Assembly (NCBI GenBank): GCA_003223645.1
Contig: QHVT01000022.1
Span: forward strand, 1-64,000
Origin: Acidobacteriota bacterium
Lineage (GTDB): Bacteria > Acidobacteriota > Thermoanaerobaculia > Gp7-AA8
Length of the DNA stretch: 64,000 nt
Direction: 5' to 3'
The notes beneath the pieces were generated by a model that was not told the origin of the DNA, did no database searches, and was given only the letters and a program-made list of their open reading frames with translations. Position 1 is the first letter of the stretch. Every line of letters begins with the position of its first letter. The position numbers and the translations under genes were made by a program. Shown here piece by piece: positions 24,253 to 32,165 of this stretch.

Positions 24253-26064
24253 GTGGATAATAAGCGCATCCGCAGACTCCTGATCGTCGCCTGTTTCCTC
24301 CTCGCGGCTACGCCCGCGTTCGGGGAAGACGAGCCCGAATGGAACTCGATCATCGTCCGCTTCACGATCGATCCGGACGGACGGCTGCACGTCAGCGAAC
24401 AGGCGCAGGTCGACGTGCCGCCGAATGTGCAGCGACTCGAGCGGACGTATTGGAACGACTCCGAACAGGAGGTGACGTTCGACGCGATCACGCTATACGA
24501 CGGCGATCGCACGATTCCGCTCATCGACAGCGGCGACCTCGATCACGCGCATCGCTGGCGCCAGCAACTGTGGCCGGGCCGTGCCGCGTGGAGCGTGCGC
24601 GACAAAACGGAGACGCCGTCGGGCTGGCGCTCGCTCACGTACGTCATCGAGTCGCACGTCAGCGACACCGTGATCCCGGCGTGGAGCATCCCGCGCGGCA
24701 AGGTCAGTCACGACACGAGCGGCGGTCTCACCGATCCGCGCAAGCGACTGCGCGAAGTGATTCCGATCTGGCGCGAAGCGCTGAAGAATCCGAAGCACCG
24801 CTTCCTCCTCGATTACCTCTACGACATGCCGCCGCCGAGCACGAAGGGGACGCAGATTCAGCTGCAGATCTACTGGCCGGCGGGGTGGAATCCGGTGCAC
24901 GAGATCACGCCGGACACGGTCGCGCGTCCGATCAAACGCGACTTCTCCAATCCCGATCAGTACCGCGTCACGCATCTCTTCGAAGAAGACGGGCGCCATC
25001 TCCTCACCAGCGTCTACACGCCGCGCCACGCGATTCGCATGGCCGCGCTCGTCGGCTTCCCAATCGTCGGATTGTTGTTCTGGATCATGTTCGTGTTGCG
25101 CGAAGTGTTTCGGCGCCCGCGCGGCGTCGACGACGGCGAACAGCTCTTACGCGAAGTCGTCTACAACGAAGCGCCGGAAGTGGTGGAAGCGCGATGGAGC
25201 GGACGCGTCGGATTTCCAACCGTTGAAGGATTCCTGCGCAGGCTCGAGCGCGAGCACAAAATCGCGCTGACGATCGAGCCGCATCGCGTCTCGATTCGTT
25301 TGCTCGTTCCGCGCGAGCAGCTCTCCGACTACGACAAGGCCGGCCTCTCCGTGTATCTGCCGGACGGAGTGTGGGAGACGACCAGCGACGAAGTGCGCCA
25401 GCGGCGCAAAGGCGCGGAGTTCGATCTCGACGACTTGCTGCGCGTGCTGCTGCAGGCCATCGCGAACACGACGAAGAAGAACGAAGGCGCGCCGTGGTAC
25501 TCGAAGCTGACGTCGTTCGCGATTTTCATCACCGGCATCTATTTCTGTTTCCAGGAAGTCGTGCGCATGGGACGCGAACCGGTCATCGTCGCGGCCGCGC
25601 TGATCTTCAGCTCGATGCTGTTCAGCATCTGGCCGGCGTCGCTCTGCCGCTACGCGATCCGCAATTCGCTGAGCAAAGTTCTGTGGCTGCTCCTTCCGCT
25701 CGCGATCACGACCCTCGCCGTGATCACGATTCATTTCACGGGCGAAGTGCCGCCGACGTATTTCGGCAGCGCGGGCTTCAGCGTCGCGATGCTCGGCCTG
25801 TACAAGGCGATCCTCGCCAGCAGCGCGACGCGCGGCGACAGCCGCCTCGCCCGCGCGCGCAACTGGCTGCGCAATCAACTCACCAGCGCCACGCCGCACC
25901 TCCGCCCCGACGCGCTGCCGTGGCTCCACGCGCTCGACCTGCAGCGCGAAGTCGCGAAATCGAATTGGGCCGGCAAACATCCGCAGGCGTTTGCTGACGA
26001 TGACGTCGAGGAGAGCGATGACGATGACGAGTACTGGCCGGATCTGTTGAGCGCGCATGAGTGA
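24253..26064 (+). CDS. DUF2207-like membrane protein
   Basis: A 603-aa protein with a signal peptide (VDNKRIRRLLIVACFLLAATPAFG) from a GTG at 24253. A ~270-residue extracytoplasmic beta-rich domain (IIVRFTIDPDGRLHVSEQAQVDVPP, then LERTYWNDSEQEVTF) follows. A TM helix (MAALVGFPIVGLLFWIMFVL) leads to a cytoplasmic winged region (FPTVEGFLRRLEREHKIALT), and further TM helices follow near residues 430-530. The layout matches DUF2207 proteins of unknown function. The acidic tail ends DDDVEESDDDDEYW. The start is uncertain: the frame is open from 23932, but those upstream residues come from repeat C2 and look unnatural. Hairpin A3 follows. Confidence 0.75.
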   Translation: MDNKRIRRLLIVACFLLAATPAFGEDEPEWNSIIVRFTIDPDGRLHVSEQAQVDVPPNVQRLERTYWNDSEQEVTFDAITLYDGDRTIPLIDSGDLDHAHRWRQQLWPGRAAWSVRDKTETPSGWRSLTYVIESHVSDTVIPAWSIPRGKVSHDTSGGLTDPRKRLREVIPIWREALKNPKHRFLLDYLYDMPPPSTKGTQIQLQIYWPAGWNPVHEITPDTVARPIKRDFSNPDQYRVTHLFEEDGRHLLTSVYTPRHAIRMAALVGFPIVGLLFWIMFVLREVFRRPRGVDDGEQLLREVVYNEAPEVVEARWSGRVGFPTVEGFLRRLEREHKIALTIEPHRVSIRLLVPREQLSDYDKAGLSVYLPDGVWETTSDEVRQRRKGAEFDLDDLLRVLLQAIANTTKKNEGAPWYSKLTSFAIFITGIYFCFQEVVRMGREPVIVAAALIFSSMLFSIWPASLCRYAIRNSLSKVLWLLLPLAITTLAVITIHFTGEVPPTYFGSAGFSVAMLGLYKAILASSATRGDSRLARARNWLRNQLTSATPHLRPDALPWLHALDLQREVAKSNWAGKHPQAFADDDVEESDDDDEYWPDLLSAHE

Positions 26065-26089
26065 AATGACCGCCCCTGACGCGGCGCTT

Positions 26090-26191
26090 TCCCGCGCCCG
26101 CGCCCGCGCCCGCTTCCGCGCCCGGGGTGGGGGCGAGCGAAGCGACTGCGTGGCCCCCACCCCGGGCACGGGCACGGGCACGGGCACGGGC
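26090..26191. repeat. Palindromic repeat, family A copy 3
   Basis: Arms of CCCGCG tandem words with CGCTTCCGCGCCCGGGGTGG, and CCCACCCCGGGCACGGGCAC with further GGGCAC units. The loop is GCGAGCGAAGCGACTGCG, a palindrome of its own. It lies between two same-strand genes, 16 bp before the APC permease start. Confidence 0.9.
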
Positions 26192-26207
26192 GGATGAGGG
26201 GCACGTC

Positions 26208-27527
26208 ATGAGTGAGCGACTCACGCAACAACTCCGCCGCGACCTCGGCGTGATCGAGTCATACGCCGCGCTCATCGGCACGCTCATCGGCGCCGGCATT
26301 TTCAAGGTCACGAGCTTCGCGTGGGAGCTGACCGGACCGAGCGTAATCCTCGGTTACGTCCTCCTCGCACCCGCGATCCTCGCGACGTCGGTCGCGTATT
26401 CGGTTTTTCTCTCGACGCCGCTCGGCAAAGAGCCGGGAGGCGAGTACACGCACCTCTCGCGCACGTTTCACGGCTACGGACTCGCGTTCGTCGGCGCGTG
26501 GCTGAAGACGATCTCGTACATCGGCGCGCTTGCCTATCTCGCTGCCGCGTTCGGCGATTACCTCATCGAATTGTTCGGCGGCGCGATTCCGAAGAGCGCG
26601 GCGATGCCGATCGCGATGGCGTCGCTCGTCTTCTTCTACGCGATCCACGTCGCGGGCGTGCGCTGGTTCGGACGATTGCAGGTCGCGATGTGCGCACTCC
26701 TCGGCGTCTCGATCTTCGTGCTCGTGATTCCCGGCGTGTTCGCGATCAAAATGTCGAACTACCAGCCGTTCATCACGCACGGCCTCGGCGGGTTCGCGGC
26801 CGCGCTGCCGCCGCTCTTCTTCGCGTACGCCGGATTCGAAGGACTCGCGCAGACCGCCGGCGAAGTGCGCGACTCGACGCGCAGCCTTCCGCGCGTCTTC
26901 TTCCGCGGCATTCTCATCACCACGATCATCTACTTCCTGATGTCGGTCGTCGCTTTCGGCGTCCTGCCGGGCCAGCAGCTTCGCGCGGCCGCCGCGCCGA
27001 TGAGCGCCGTCGCCGGGCAGTACCTCCGCGGAGGCACATGGATCATCACGCTCGGCGCAATCATGGCGATCCTCACCTCGGTCAACGCGACGATGCTCGT
27101 CCCCTCGCGCATCGGCGTCATGCTCGCCGAAGACGGCCTCGCGCCGCAGTGGATCGGAAGAATCTCGCCGCGCACCGGCACGCCGATCGTCGGACTCACG
27201 ATCACACTCATCGTATCGCTGCTGCTCCTCGGCAGCGGACGCGTCTCGCTCGCGCTCAACATCGCCGTCTTCGCGCTCGTCCTCCTCTACTTCCTGCACA
27301 GCATCGCGCTGATCTATCTGCCGATCACGAATCGCGAGCTGTATCAGAGCGTGACGTTGCGGATGCCGCGCGGCGTGCAACTGTTCGCCGCGATCCTGTC
27401 CGTGCTCGCGATGGGCACGCTGATCGTGCTGATGGTGCGCGACGTCGAGATGCTGAAACTGCTCGCGTTCTGGTCGGCGATCGGCGCGGTGTTGTACGCG
27501 TTCGCGCGGATGTCATCCCGAGCGTGA
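26208..27527 (+). CDS. APC-superfamily amino acid permease
   Basis: A 439-aa inner-membrane transporter with about 12 TM segments. TM1 has the family signature GTLIGAGIFKV; TM6 is near FFAYAGFEGLAQTAGEVRDS, the consensus 'F.aF.GfE..a..aeE'. It is related to amino-acid/polyamine permeases such as YfnA/PotE groups; the substrate is not predictable. The ATG at 26208 follows GAGGGG. The last six codons (MSSRA and stop) are formed by the first family B repeat unit, so the natural C-terminus has been replaced or extended by repeat sequence. Two further copies of the gene's last ~20 bp follow in the tandem array. Confidence 0.9.
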   Translation: MSERLTQQLRRDLGVIESYAALIGTLIGAGIFKVTSFAWELTGPSVILGYVLLAPAILATSVAYSVFLSTPLGKEPGGEYTHLSRTFHGYGLAFVGAWLKTISYIGALAYLAAAFGDYLIELFGGAIPKSAAMPIAMASLVFFYAIHVAGVRWFGRLQVAMCALLGVSIFVLVIPGVFAIKMSNYQPFITHGLGGFAAALPPLFFAYAGFEGLAQTAGEVRDSTRSLPRVFFRGILITTIIYFLMSVVAFGVLPGQQLRAAAAPMSAVAGQYLRGGTWIITLGAIMAILTSVNATMLVPSRIGVMLAEDGLAPQWIGRISPRTGTPIVGLTITLIVSLLLLGSGRVSLALNIAVFALVLLYFLHSIALIYLPITNRELYQSVTLRMPRGVQLFAAILSVLAMGTLIVLMVRDVEMLKLLAFWSAIGAVLYAFARMSSRA

Positions 27528-27811
27528 GCGAGGGACCTGGGCTCGGGTGGCGGCACGATGCACGTGCCTCGCAGCCCCGCCCGCCGTGTTGTATGTGTTC
27601 GCGCGGATGTCATCCCGAGCGTGAGCGAGGGACCTGGGGCTCGGGTGGCGGCACGATGCACGTGCCTCGCAGCCCCGCCCGCGGTGTTGTACGCGTTCGC
27701 GCGGATGTCATCCCGAGCGTGAGCGAGGGACCTGGGGCTCGGGTGGCGGCACGATGCACATGCCTCGCAGCCCCGCCCGCCCAGGTCCCTCGCTCACGCT
27801 CGGGATGACAG
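27489..27811. repeat. Family B tandem array with captured gene end
   Basis: Three tandem units begin at 27489, 27586 and 27684 (periods 97 and 98 bp). Each contains GTGTTGTA(C/T)GCGTTCGCGCGG from the end of the permease gene, ATGTCATCCCGAGCGTGAGCG, GGGACCTGGG and GGCGGCACGATGCAC. The array closes at 27774-27811 with the inverse arm CCCAGGTCCCTCGCTCACGC, CGGGATGACA. It is therefore one palindrome whose left half was amplified together with 20 bp of coding sequence. Confidence 0.92.
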
Positions 27812-27816
27812 CGGCG

Positions 27817-28818
27817 TCACTTCACGGCGTAATCGTCACCGTAAAACTTACTCGTAATGCTGGTGTGGAAGTGGATCGCCTTCACCGGCGGATACTTCGG
27901 ATTCGCGATGCACGGCAGCACTTCGAGCACTTCGTCTTCCCACACGTAGACGGCCATCGGAAACGACGTGCGCGTTTGCGCGCGCTGATCGGCGTCACGC
28001 GGCTTGCTCACGCGATGCGTCGTCGACGGGAAGATGTCGTTGCTGATGCGCTGCATGTAGTCGCCGGTGTTGAGGACGATCGTGCCGCGCGGCGCGAAGA
28101 GGCGCACCCACTTCATGTTCCTGCGATTCAACACCTGCAGGCCTTCGACTTCGGGCGCGGGGAGGAACGTGAAGAGATCGACGTCTTCGTGTCCGAGGAG
28201 ACGTGCGGCGCCGGAGGCATCGTCGATGGCGGACATCGGCGGGTAGTAATTCAGGCGCAGGCCGAAGTTGGTGCCGGTCAACATCGCATCATAGAGATGC
28301 ACGTCGCATCCGAGGTACGTGAGGAGAGCTTGCATGACCGGGAGGATCAGGCGCTCGTGCGCGCGGACGATCTGCTCGAAGAACGGCGCGTACTCCGGCA
28401 GCGGCCAGAACGCCTGCGGCTCGTCGAACGCGCGGCGGCAGAAGACCCACCCTTCGACGAGATCGGGATGCATGTTGCTCGTCTCTTTGATCGGAAAGTA
28501 ACCCTGGTTCACGGAGCCGAAGCGCTGCGCGCGGAAGCGCATCTTCTCTTCGAGCGTGAGCCGCTCGAAAAACTCTTTCACCTTCACGAACGCTTCGTCA
28601 TACAGCGCGGGATCGACGCCGTGACCGTCGAGAATCGCGAACCCGATCTCGCGCAGCGCGTCACCGAGCTGCACCGCGAAGTCGGGCGCGCGCATGTCGC
28701 ACGTGCGGATGCGGAAGTCGTCGTCGAACTGCTCCTCGACCGACTCCGCGAGCGTGTACGTCTGCCGCTTCTCGACCTGGTCGTAGCGGATGAAGTCCTG
28801 ATTGGTCTTCTGCTGCAT
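27817..28818 (-). CDS. 2OG-Fe(II) oxygenase, isopenicillin-N-synthase-like
   Basis: A 333-aa non-haem iron dioxygenase. The N-terminal DIOX_N-type region includes ALREIGFAILDGHGVDPALY and RLTLEEKMRF. The jelly-roll core has NYYPP, the iron ligands His and Asp in LGHEDVDLFTFL, the distal His in PSTTHRVSKPRD, and the 2-oxoglutarate-binding Arg in the same HRVSK motif (RxS). All essential residues are present. The family hydroxylates or cyclises small molecules. The ATG at 28818 was chosen; it lies 22 bp from the start of the divergent cupin gene, and the pair probably shares a promoter region. The substrate is unknown. Confidence 0.9.
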   Translation of the reverse strand: MQQKTNQDFIRYDQVEKRQTYTLAESVEEQFDDDFRIRTCDMRAPDFAVQLGDALREIGFAILDGHGVDPALYDEAFVKVKEFFERLTLEEKMRFRAQRFGSVNQGYFPIKETSNMHPDLVEGWVFCRRAFDEPQAFWPLPEYAPFFEQIVRAHERLILPVMQALLTYLGCDVHLYDAMLTGTNFGLRLNYYPPMSAIDDASGAARLLGHEDVDLFTFLPAPEVEGLQVLNRRNMKWVRLFAPRGTIVLNTGDYMQRISNDIFPSTTHRVSKPRDADQRAQTRTSFPMAVYVWEDEVLEVLPCIANPKYPPVKAIHFHTSITSKFYGDDYAVK

Positions 28819-28840
28819 GTTTTTGGATAATCGCACGAAA

Positions 28841-29464
28841 ATGAATCTCGACGGCGGTGTGCAGGTCGTGGACATGACAAGCGGCGAGCCCGAGCATCAG
28901 GGCGCGCTGCGGATCTGGAATCTCTTCCAGGGCGACAAGGTCTCGATGCGCGTCCTCGAGATGGACAGCGACGGACACGCAGAACTGCGCAACGAGGATC
29001 AGGAAGAAGTGCTCTTCCAATTCGACGACGACACCGCATTTCATCTGCCGGCGGGCAACACGCTCGCGATCGACGGCGAGATGACGCTGATCAGCGTGCG
29101 CACGCCGGGCGTCCGCGGCACCGGGAAGGAAACGCTCTGCGTCACGCTCGACGACCGTCCGCTGCAGCGCACCGGCGACCGCTGGTACAGCGAGTTGATT
29201 CAAGGCGAAGTCACGCAGTTTGTCGGCATCATCCCGCCCGGCCGCGCGCCCGATCACCATCACCTCTACGAAGAAGTGATCTGCATCCTCGAAGGCGAAG
29301 GGCGCATGTGGGCCGGCGACTCGAGCACGCCGATCGCGAAGGGCTCGTGCATCTACCTCCCGCGCGGCCAGCGCCACTGCGTCGAAAACAGCGGCGCCGG
29401 CGACATGCGGTTGTTAGGCGTGTTTTATCCGGCGGGGAGTCCGGCAGTCCGCTACGCGGACTAG
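28841..29464 (+). CDS. Cupin-domain protein
   Basis: A 207-aa protein whose C-terminal half is a cupin: IPPGRAPDHHHLYEEVICIL and GEGRMWAGD hold motif 1 (H-H-H...E), and GSCIYLPRGQRHCVEN motif 2 (P-x-G-x-x-H). These are typical metal ligands. The N-terminal ~100 residues also look beta-rich (VSMRVLEMDSDGHAEL), so a degenerate first cupin (bicupin) is possible. It is cytoplasmic, with no signal. It is divergent from the 2OG-Fe(II) oxygenase; a metal-dependent step in the same small pathway is a reasonable guess only. The palindromic repeat F follows. Confidence 0.85.
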   Translation: MNLDGGVQVVDMTSGEPEHQGALRIWNLFQGDKVSMRVLEMDSDGHAELRNEDQEEVLFQFDDDTAFHLPAGNTLAIDGEMTLISVRTPGVRGTGKETLCVTLDDRPLQRTGDRWYSELIQGEVTQFVGIIPPGRAPDHHHLYEEVICILEGEGRMWAGDSSTPIAKGSCIYLPRGQRHCVENSGAGDMRLLGVFYPAGSPAVRYAD

Positions 29465-29546
29465 GCTCAGAGGCTCACAGGCGCATAGGCTCAAAGCGAG
29501 CCATCGAACTCTATGCGCCCAGGAGCCTGTGCGCCTATGAGCCTCT
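29464..29546. repeat. Palindromic repeat, family F
   Basis: Left arm GGCTCAGAGGCTCACAGGCG with CATAGGCTC and right arm GAGCCTGTGCGCCTATGAGC around a unique centre. It fills the gap between two convergent genes and probably terminates both transcripts. Confidence 0.85.
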
Positions 29547-31062
29547 ACTTCCAGCACACGCTCGTGTCTCCCGCCGTGAACGAGTTCCCCGGCATCGGCT
29601 GGAAGGGGACGAACTTCGACGGGTCGGTCGAGTGTGAACGCACCGTGTTGCCGTAGTTGCCGAGGGCGGAGTTCATGTTGGCGAGGCGCGTGTTTGTGTC
29701 GGTCTGCTGCAGGTTGATCGTCACGAGGCCGGACTGATAGATCTCGCCGCGCGTGTAGGCCGGAGTGCCGCCGACGATTTTGCCGACGAGCAACTCCTTC
29801 AGCATCTGCGCGTTCATCTTCTGTCCGCTCAATCCGCCGACGACGTCGGGCGGGAGCAGCTCGGGATTGGCGATCCATCCATTCTTCAGCGCGACTTCGT
29901 TGCCGTACACGATCAGCTCGTCGACGGTGTTGTTGAGCGCGGCGTAATCGCGCAGCGGCAGCGCGCTCGCGCCGGTGCCGGTCTCCTGCAAGTGTCCCGC
30001 GAGATGCGGACTGTTCGCGCATCCGAGGCCGAACATCACTTTGACGTTCGTGCCGTCGATGTACATGTACGTGCCGGGATCCTGTCCGCCGGGAACCGAC
30101 GGCGCGTCGTCGCCGCAGTACGTCGAGTGCGATGACGTGTCCTGCAGGATATGCAGATACAAACCCATGCGCGCGACCTGCACCGGCACCGGCGTCGAAC
30201 TTGGAGACATCCAGAGCGTGCCGGTCGTCTTCGACGGATCGTTGAGATACGACTCGAGCTTGTCGTAGTAATCCTTCGCGCCGGTGTTCGTGTCGAGGTT
30301 GAGGATCTTCAGGCCGGCGGTCGCGGTGATGTTGGCGCCGCGATTGTTCGCGATCTTGAGGAACGGCACGGTGCCGGTGATGTTTCCTTCGAAGCAGTGG
30401 CTCGCCGTCGTGTCCGACTCGAGGCCGACCGTGCAGAGCAGTCCGGGATCAGTGGACGCGATCAGCGCCCACTCGCGGAGATTCGCGAGCGTCTTCTGAT
30501 ACGTCTCGTCGATGTGCACCGGATAGCCGGGACGCGGGTAGTACAGCGGATACACCGCCTGCACGCCGCCCGCGCCGTGGACGTCCGTGCCCTGCCCGTT
30601 CGGCGAGAACGAGACGACGTAGTGATCGAGCGGACCGTCGGTCTTGTTGTTCGTGCGCTGGAAGCCGTTGAACGCCGCGGCCATGAAGTTCTTGCCGGAG
30701 TTCGAGGCCGAGGCCGACGTGCCGCACTGATCGATCGGGTTGTACAGCGCATAGTCGGCGACCTCGTTGTACGCCGCGATCCAGTACGCGACGTCGGCGC
30801 GATAGCCGAGGGCCTGGGCGATGAAGTAGGTGGAGTCGGCGTGGACCATCGAGCGGCCGGGCTGGATGGCGAAGAAGTCGGCAACCTGCTGGGGACAAAC
30901 GCGATTCGGCGTGTTGAGGGGACTGAGACAGTTCGGATTGATGCACCAGCTGAGCGGACCCTTCTGCCCCTTGCGAGGGATGCAGAGGTCTTCGAGAAAC
31001 GCCTGCGACGGCATGGCCAACAAGAGAAGGAGCGCAGAGAGAACCAGCCATTGTTTTCGCAT
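29545..31062 (-). CDS. Secreted protein, possibly zinc-dependent PLC-like
   Basis: A 505-aa exported protein with signal peptide MRKQWLVLSALLLLLAMPSQ. Mature motifs include HADSTYFIAQALGY near residue 75, LDHYVVSFS and LHILQDTSSHSTYCG near residue 305. The His/Asp pattern 'HxxQDxxSH' resembles the metal-binding helices of zinc-dependent phospholipase C / S1-P1 nuclease folds and DUF6765-like proteins, but this is a motif-level resemblance. Several Cys pairs occur at the N-terminus (LCIPRKGQKGPLSWCINPNC). No operon partner is evident. Hairpins F and G flank it. The function is unassigned. Confidence 0.6.
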   Translation of the reverse strand: MRKQWLVLSALLLLLAMPSQAFLEDLCIPRKGQKGPLSWCINPNCLSPLNTPNRVCPQQVADFFAIQPGRSMVHADSTYFIAQALGYRADVAYWIAAYNEVADYALYNPIDQCGTSASASNSGKNFMAAAFNGFQRTNNKTDGPLDHYVVSFSPNGQGTDVHGAGGVQAVYPLYYPRPGYPVHIDETYQKTLANLREWALIASTDPGLLCTVGLESDTTASHCFEGNITGTVPFLKIANNRGANITATAGLKILNLDTNTGAKDYYDKLESYLNDPSKTTGTLWMSPSSTPVPVQVARMGLYLHILQDTSSHSTYCGDDAPSVPGGQDPGTYMYIDGTNVKVMFGLGCANSPHLAGHLQETGTGASALPLRDYAALNNTVDELIVYGNEVALKNGWIANPELLPPDVVGGLSGQKMNAQMLKELLVGKIVGGTPAYTRGEIYQSGLVTINLQQTDTNTRLANMNSALGNYGNTVRSHSTDPSKFVPFQPMPGNSFTAGDTSVCWK

Positions 31063-31103
31063 GACTTGGAGAGTGTCCGGCGGGGCAAATCCCTACCTGG
31101 AGT

Positions 31104-31162
31104 TGATAGGACAGATAGGACGAATAGGACCTATAGGTCCTATCTGTCCTATCGTTCCTATG
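31104..31162. repeat. Palindromic repeat, family G
   Basis: Tandem GATAGGAC / GATAGGAC / AATAGGAC words on the left are mirrored by GTCCTATCTGTCCTAT on the right. The centre AGGACCTATAGGTCCT is a perfect palindrome. It lies between divergent genes, in the promoter region of the VOC protein gene and the secreted protein gene. Confidence 0.92.
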
Positions 31163-31200
31163 ATTCAGCCTCTTTTTCCGCAAACCATGAGGAGAACACC

Positions 31201-31587
31201 ATGTCTGATGTCCCGAAGTTTTTCCGTTTGAACGTCGAAGTCGGCAGTCTCGACGAGGCCGTCGCTTTCTACACGAAGCTCCTCGGCATCCAGGGCCGCA
31301 AGCAGCCCGGCTCGCGCTGTTACTTCGAGGCCGGTCCCGTCACGCTGCAAGTCGTGCAGGTCGCGAATCCGCACACCGCCGCGAAAGCGCTCTACTTCAC
31401 CGTCAACGACCTCGAAGCGATCTTCGAGCGCGCGAAAGAGCTCGGATGTCTCTCGCAGGAAAGCGTCCACGACGCGCCGGGCGGCGGCATCGTCGTGCGG
31501 CCGTGGGGCGAGCGCTCGTTCTACGCGCTCGATCCGTGGAAGAACCCGCTCTGCTTCGTCGAAGAGGGAACGGTCTACACGGGCTGA
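31201..31587 (+). CDS. VOC-family (glyoxalase/bleomycin-resistance fold) protein
   Basis: A 128-aa protein with the paired beta-alpha-beta-beta-beta VOC fold: FFRLNVEVGSLDEAVAFYTK and LLGI for the first module, ALYFTVNDLEAIFERAKELG and FYALDPWKNPLCFVEEGT for the second. Glu in CFVEEG is a likely metal ligand; the N-terminal ligand position reads Asn or Glu (LNVEVG). The ATG at 31201 follows AGGAGA. Members include arsenate/antibiotic-binding proteins and small-molecule isomerases; the substrate is not predictable. It stands alone between hairpins G and H. Confidence 0.88.
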   Translation: MSDVPKFFRLNVEVGSLDEAVAFYTKLLGIQGRKQPGSRCYFEAGPVTLQVVQVANPHTAAKALYFTVNDLEAIFERAKELGCLSQESVHDAPGGGIVVRPWGERSFYALDPWKNPLCFVEEGTVYTG

Positions 31588-31595
31588 GGCTTTTC

Positions 31596-31655
31596 GTGTG
31601 GGGCAGGTTTTCTAACCTGACTCCCGGGCGGCAGGCTGGAAAGCCTGCCCTACAC
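31596..31655. repeat. Palindromic repeat, family H
   Basis: GTGTGGGGCAGGTTTTCTAACC on the plus strand and GGCTGGAAAGCCTGCCCTACAC form an inverted repeat; each arm contains a smaller hairpin (AGGTT..AACCT, AGGCT..AGCCT). It separates convergent genes. Confidence 0.88.
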
Positions 31656-32165
31656 CGGCCGAGGCGGTGCTTTTCTCCGGCGATCGAGCTGGCGCATCAC
31701 CAGCCGGCTCAGCGCGGTCAGCGTGTCGCGCTGCGCTTCGTTGAGGCGGCGCGGGCGGACATCGATCGCGCAGATCGTGCCGAGCTTGAAGCCGTCCGGC
31801 GTGATGAGCGGCGCGCCCGCGTAGTAGCGGATGCGCGGCTGCGACGCGACGAGCGGATTGTCGGCGAAGCGCTCGTCGGTGATGGCGTCGGTGACTTCGA
31901 AGATCTGATTGCCGAGGATGGCGTGGCCGCAGAAGGAGATATCGCGCGGCGACTCGGTCAGCTCCTCGTCGACGCCGATGCGCGCCTTGAACCAGTTGCG
32001 CGTGCCGTCGATCAGTGCGATGAGCGCGATCGGCGTGTCGCACACGCCGGCGGCGACGTGCGCGATGTCGTCGTAAACCGCCTCCGGCTGGGTGTCGAGG
32101 ATTTGGTACTCGCGAAGCGTCTGCATCCGCTGCGGCTCATCGGGCGGAATCGGAGCTTTGAGCAT
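31650..32165 (-). CDS. GAF-domain protein
   Basis: A 171-aa protein made of a single GAF domain: LDTQPEAVYDDIAHVAAGVC, ALIALIDGTRNWFKARIG, SFCGHAILG, YYAGAPLITPDGFKLGT and ICAIDVRPR. This is the subclass seen at the N-terminus of many sensor kinases and diguanylate cyclases ('FDxIVRLA...W.K...G'). With no output domain it may act as a stand-alone sensor subunit. The ATG at 32165 lies inside the end of the upstream membrane protein gene (29-bp overlap), so the two are likely co-expressed. The ligand is unknown. The end of hairpin H touches its last codons. Confidence 0.88.
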   Translation of the reverse strand: MLKAPIPPDEPQRMQTLREYQILDTQPEAVYDDIAHVAAGVCDTPIALIALIDGTRNWFKARIGVDEELTESPRDISFCGHAILGNQIFEVTDAITDERFADNPLVASQPRIRYYAGAPLITPDGFKLGTICAIDVRPRRLNEAQRDTLTALSRLVMRQLDRRRKAPPRPV

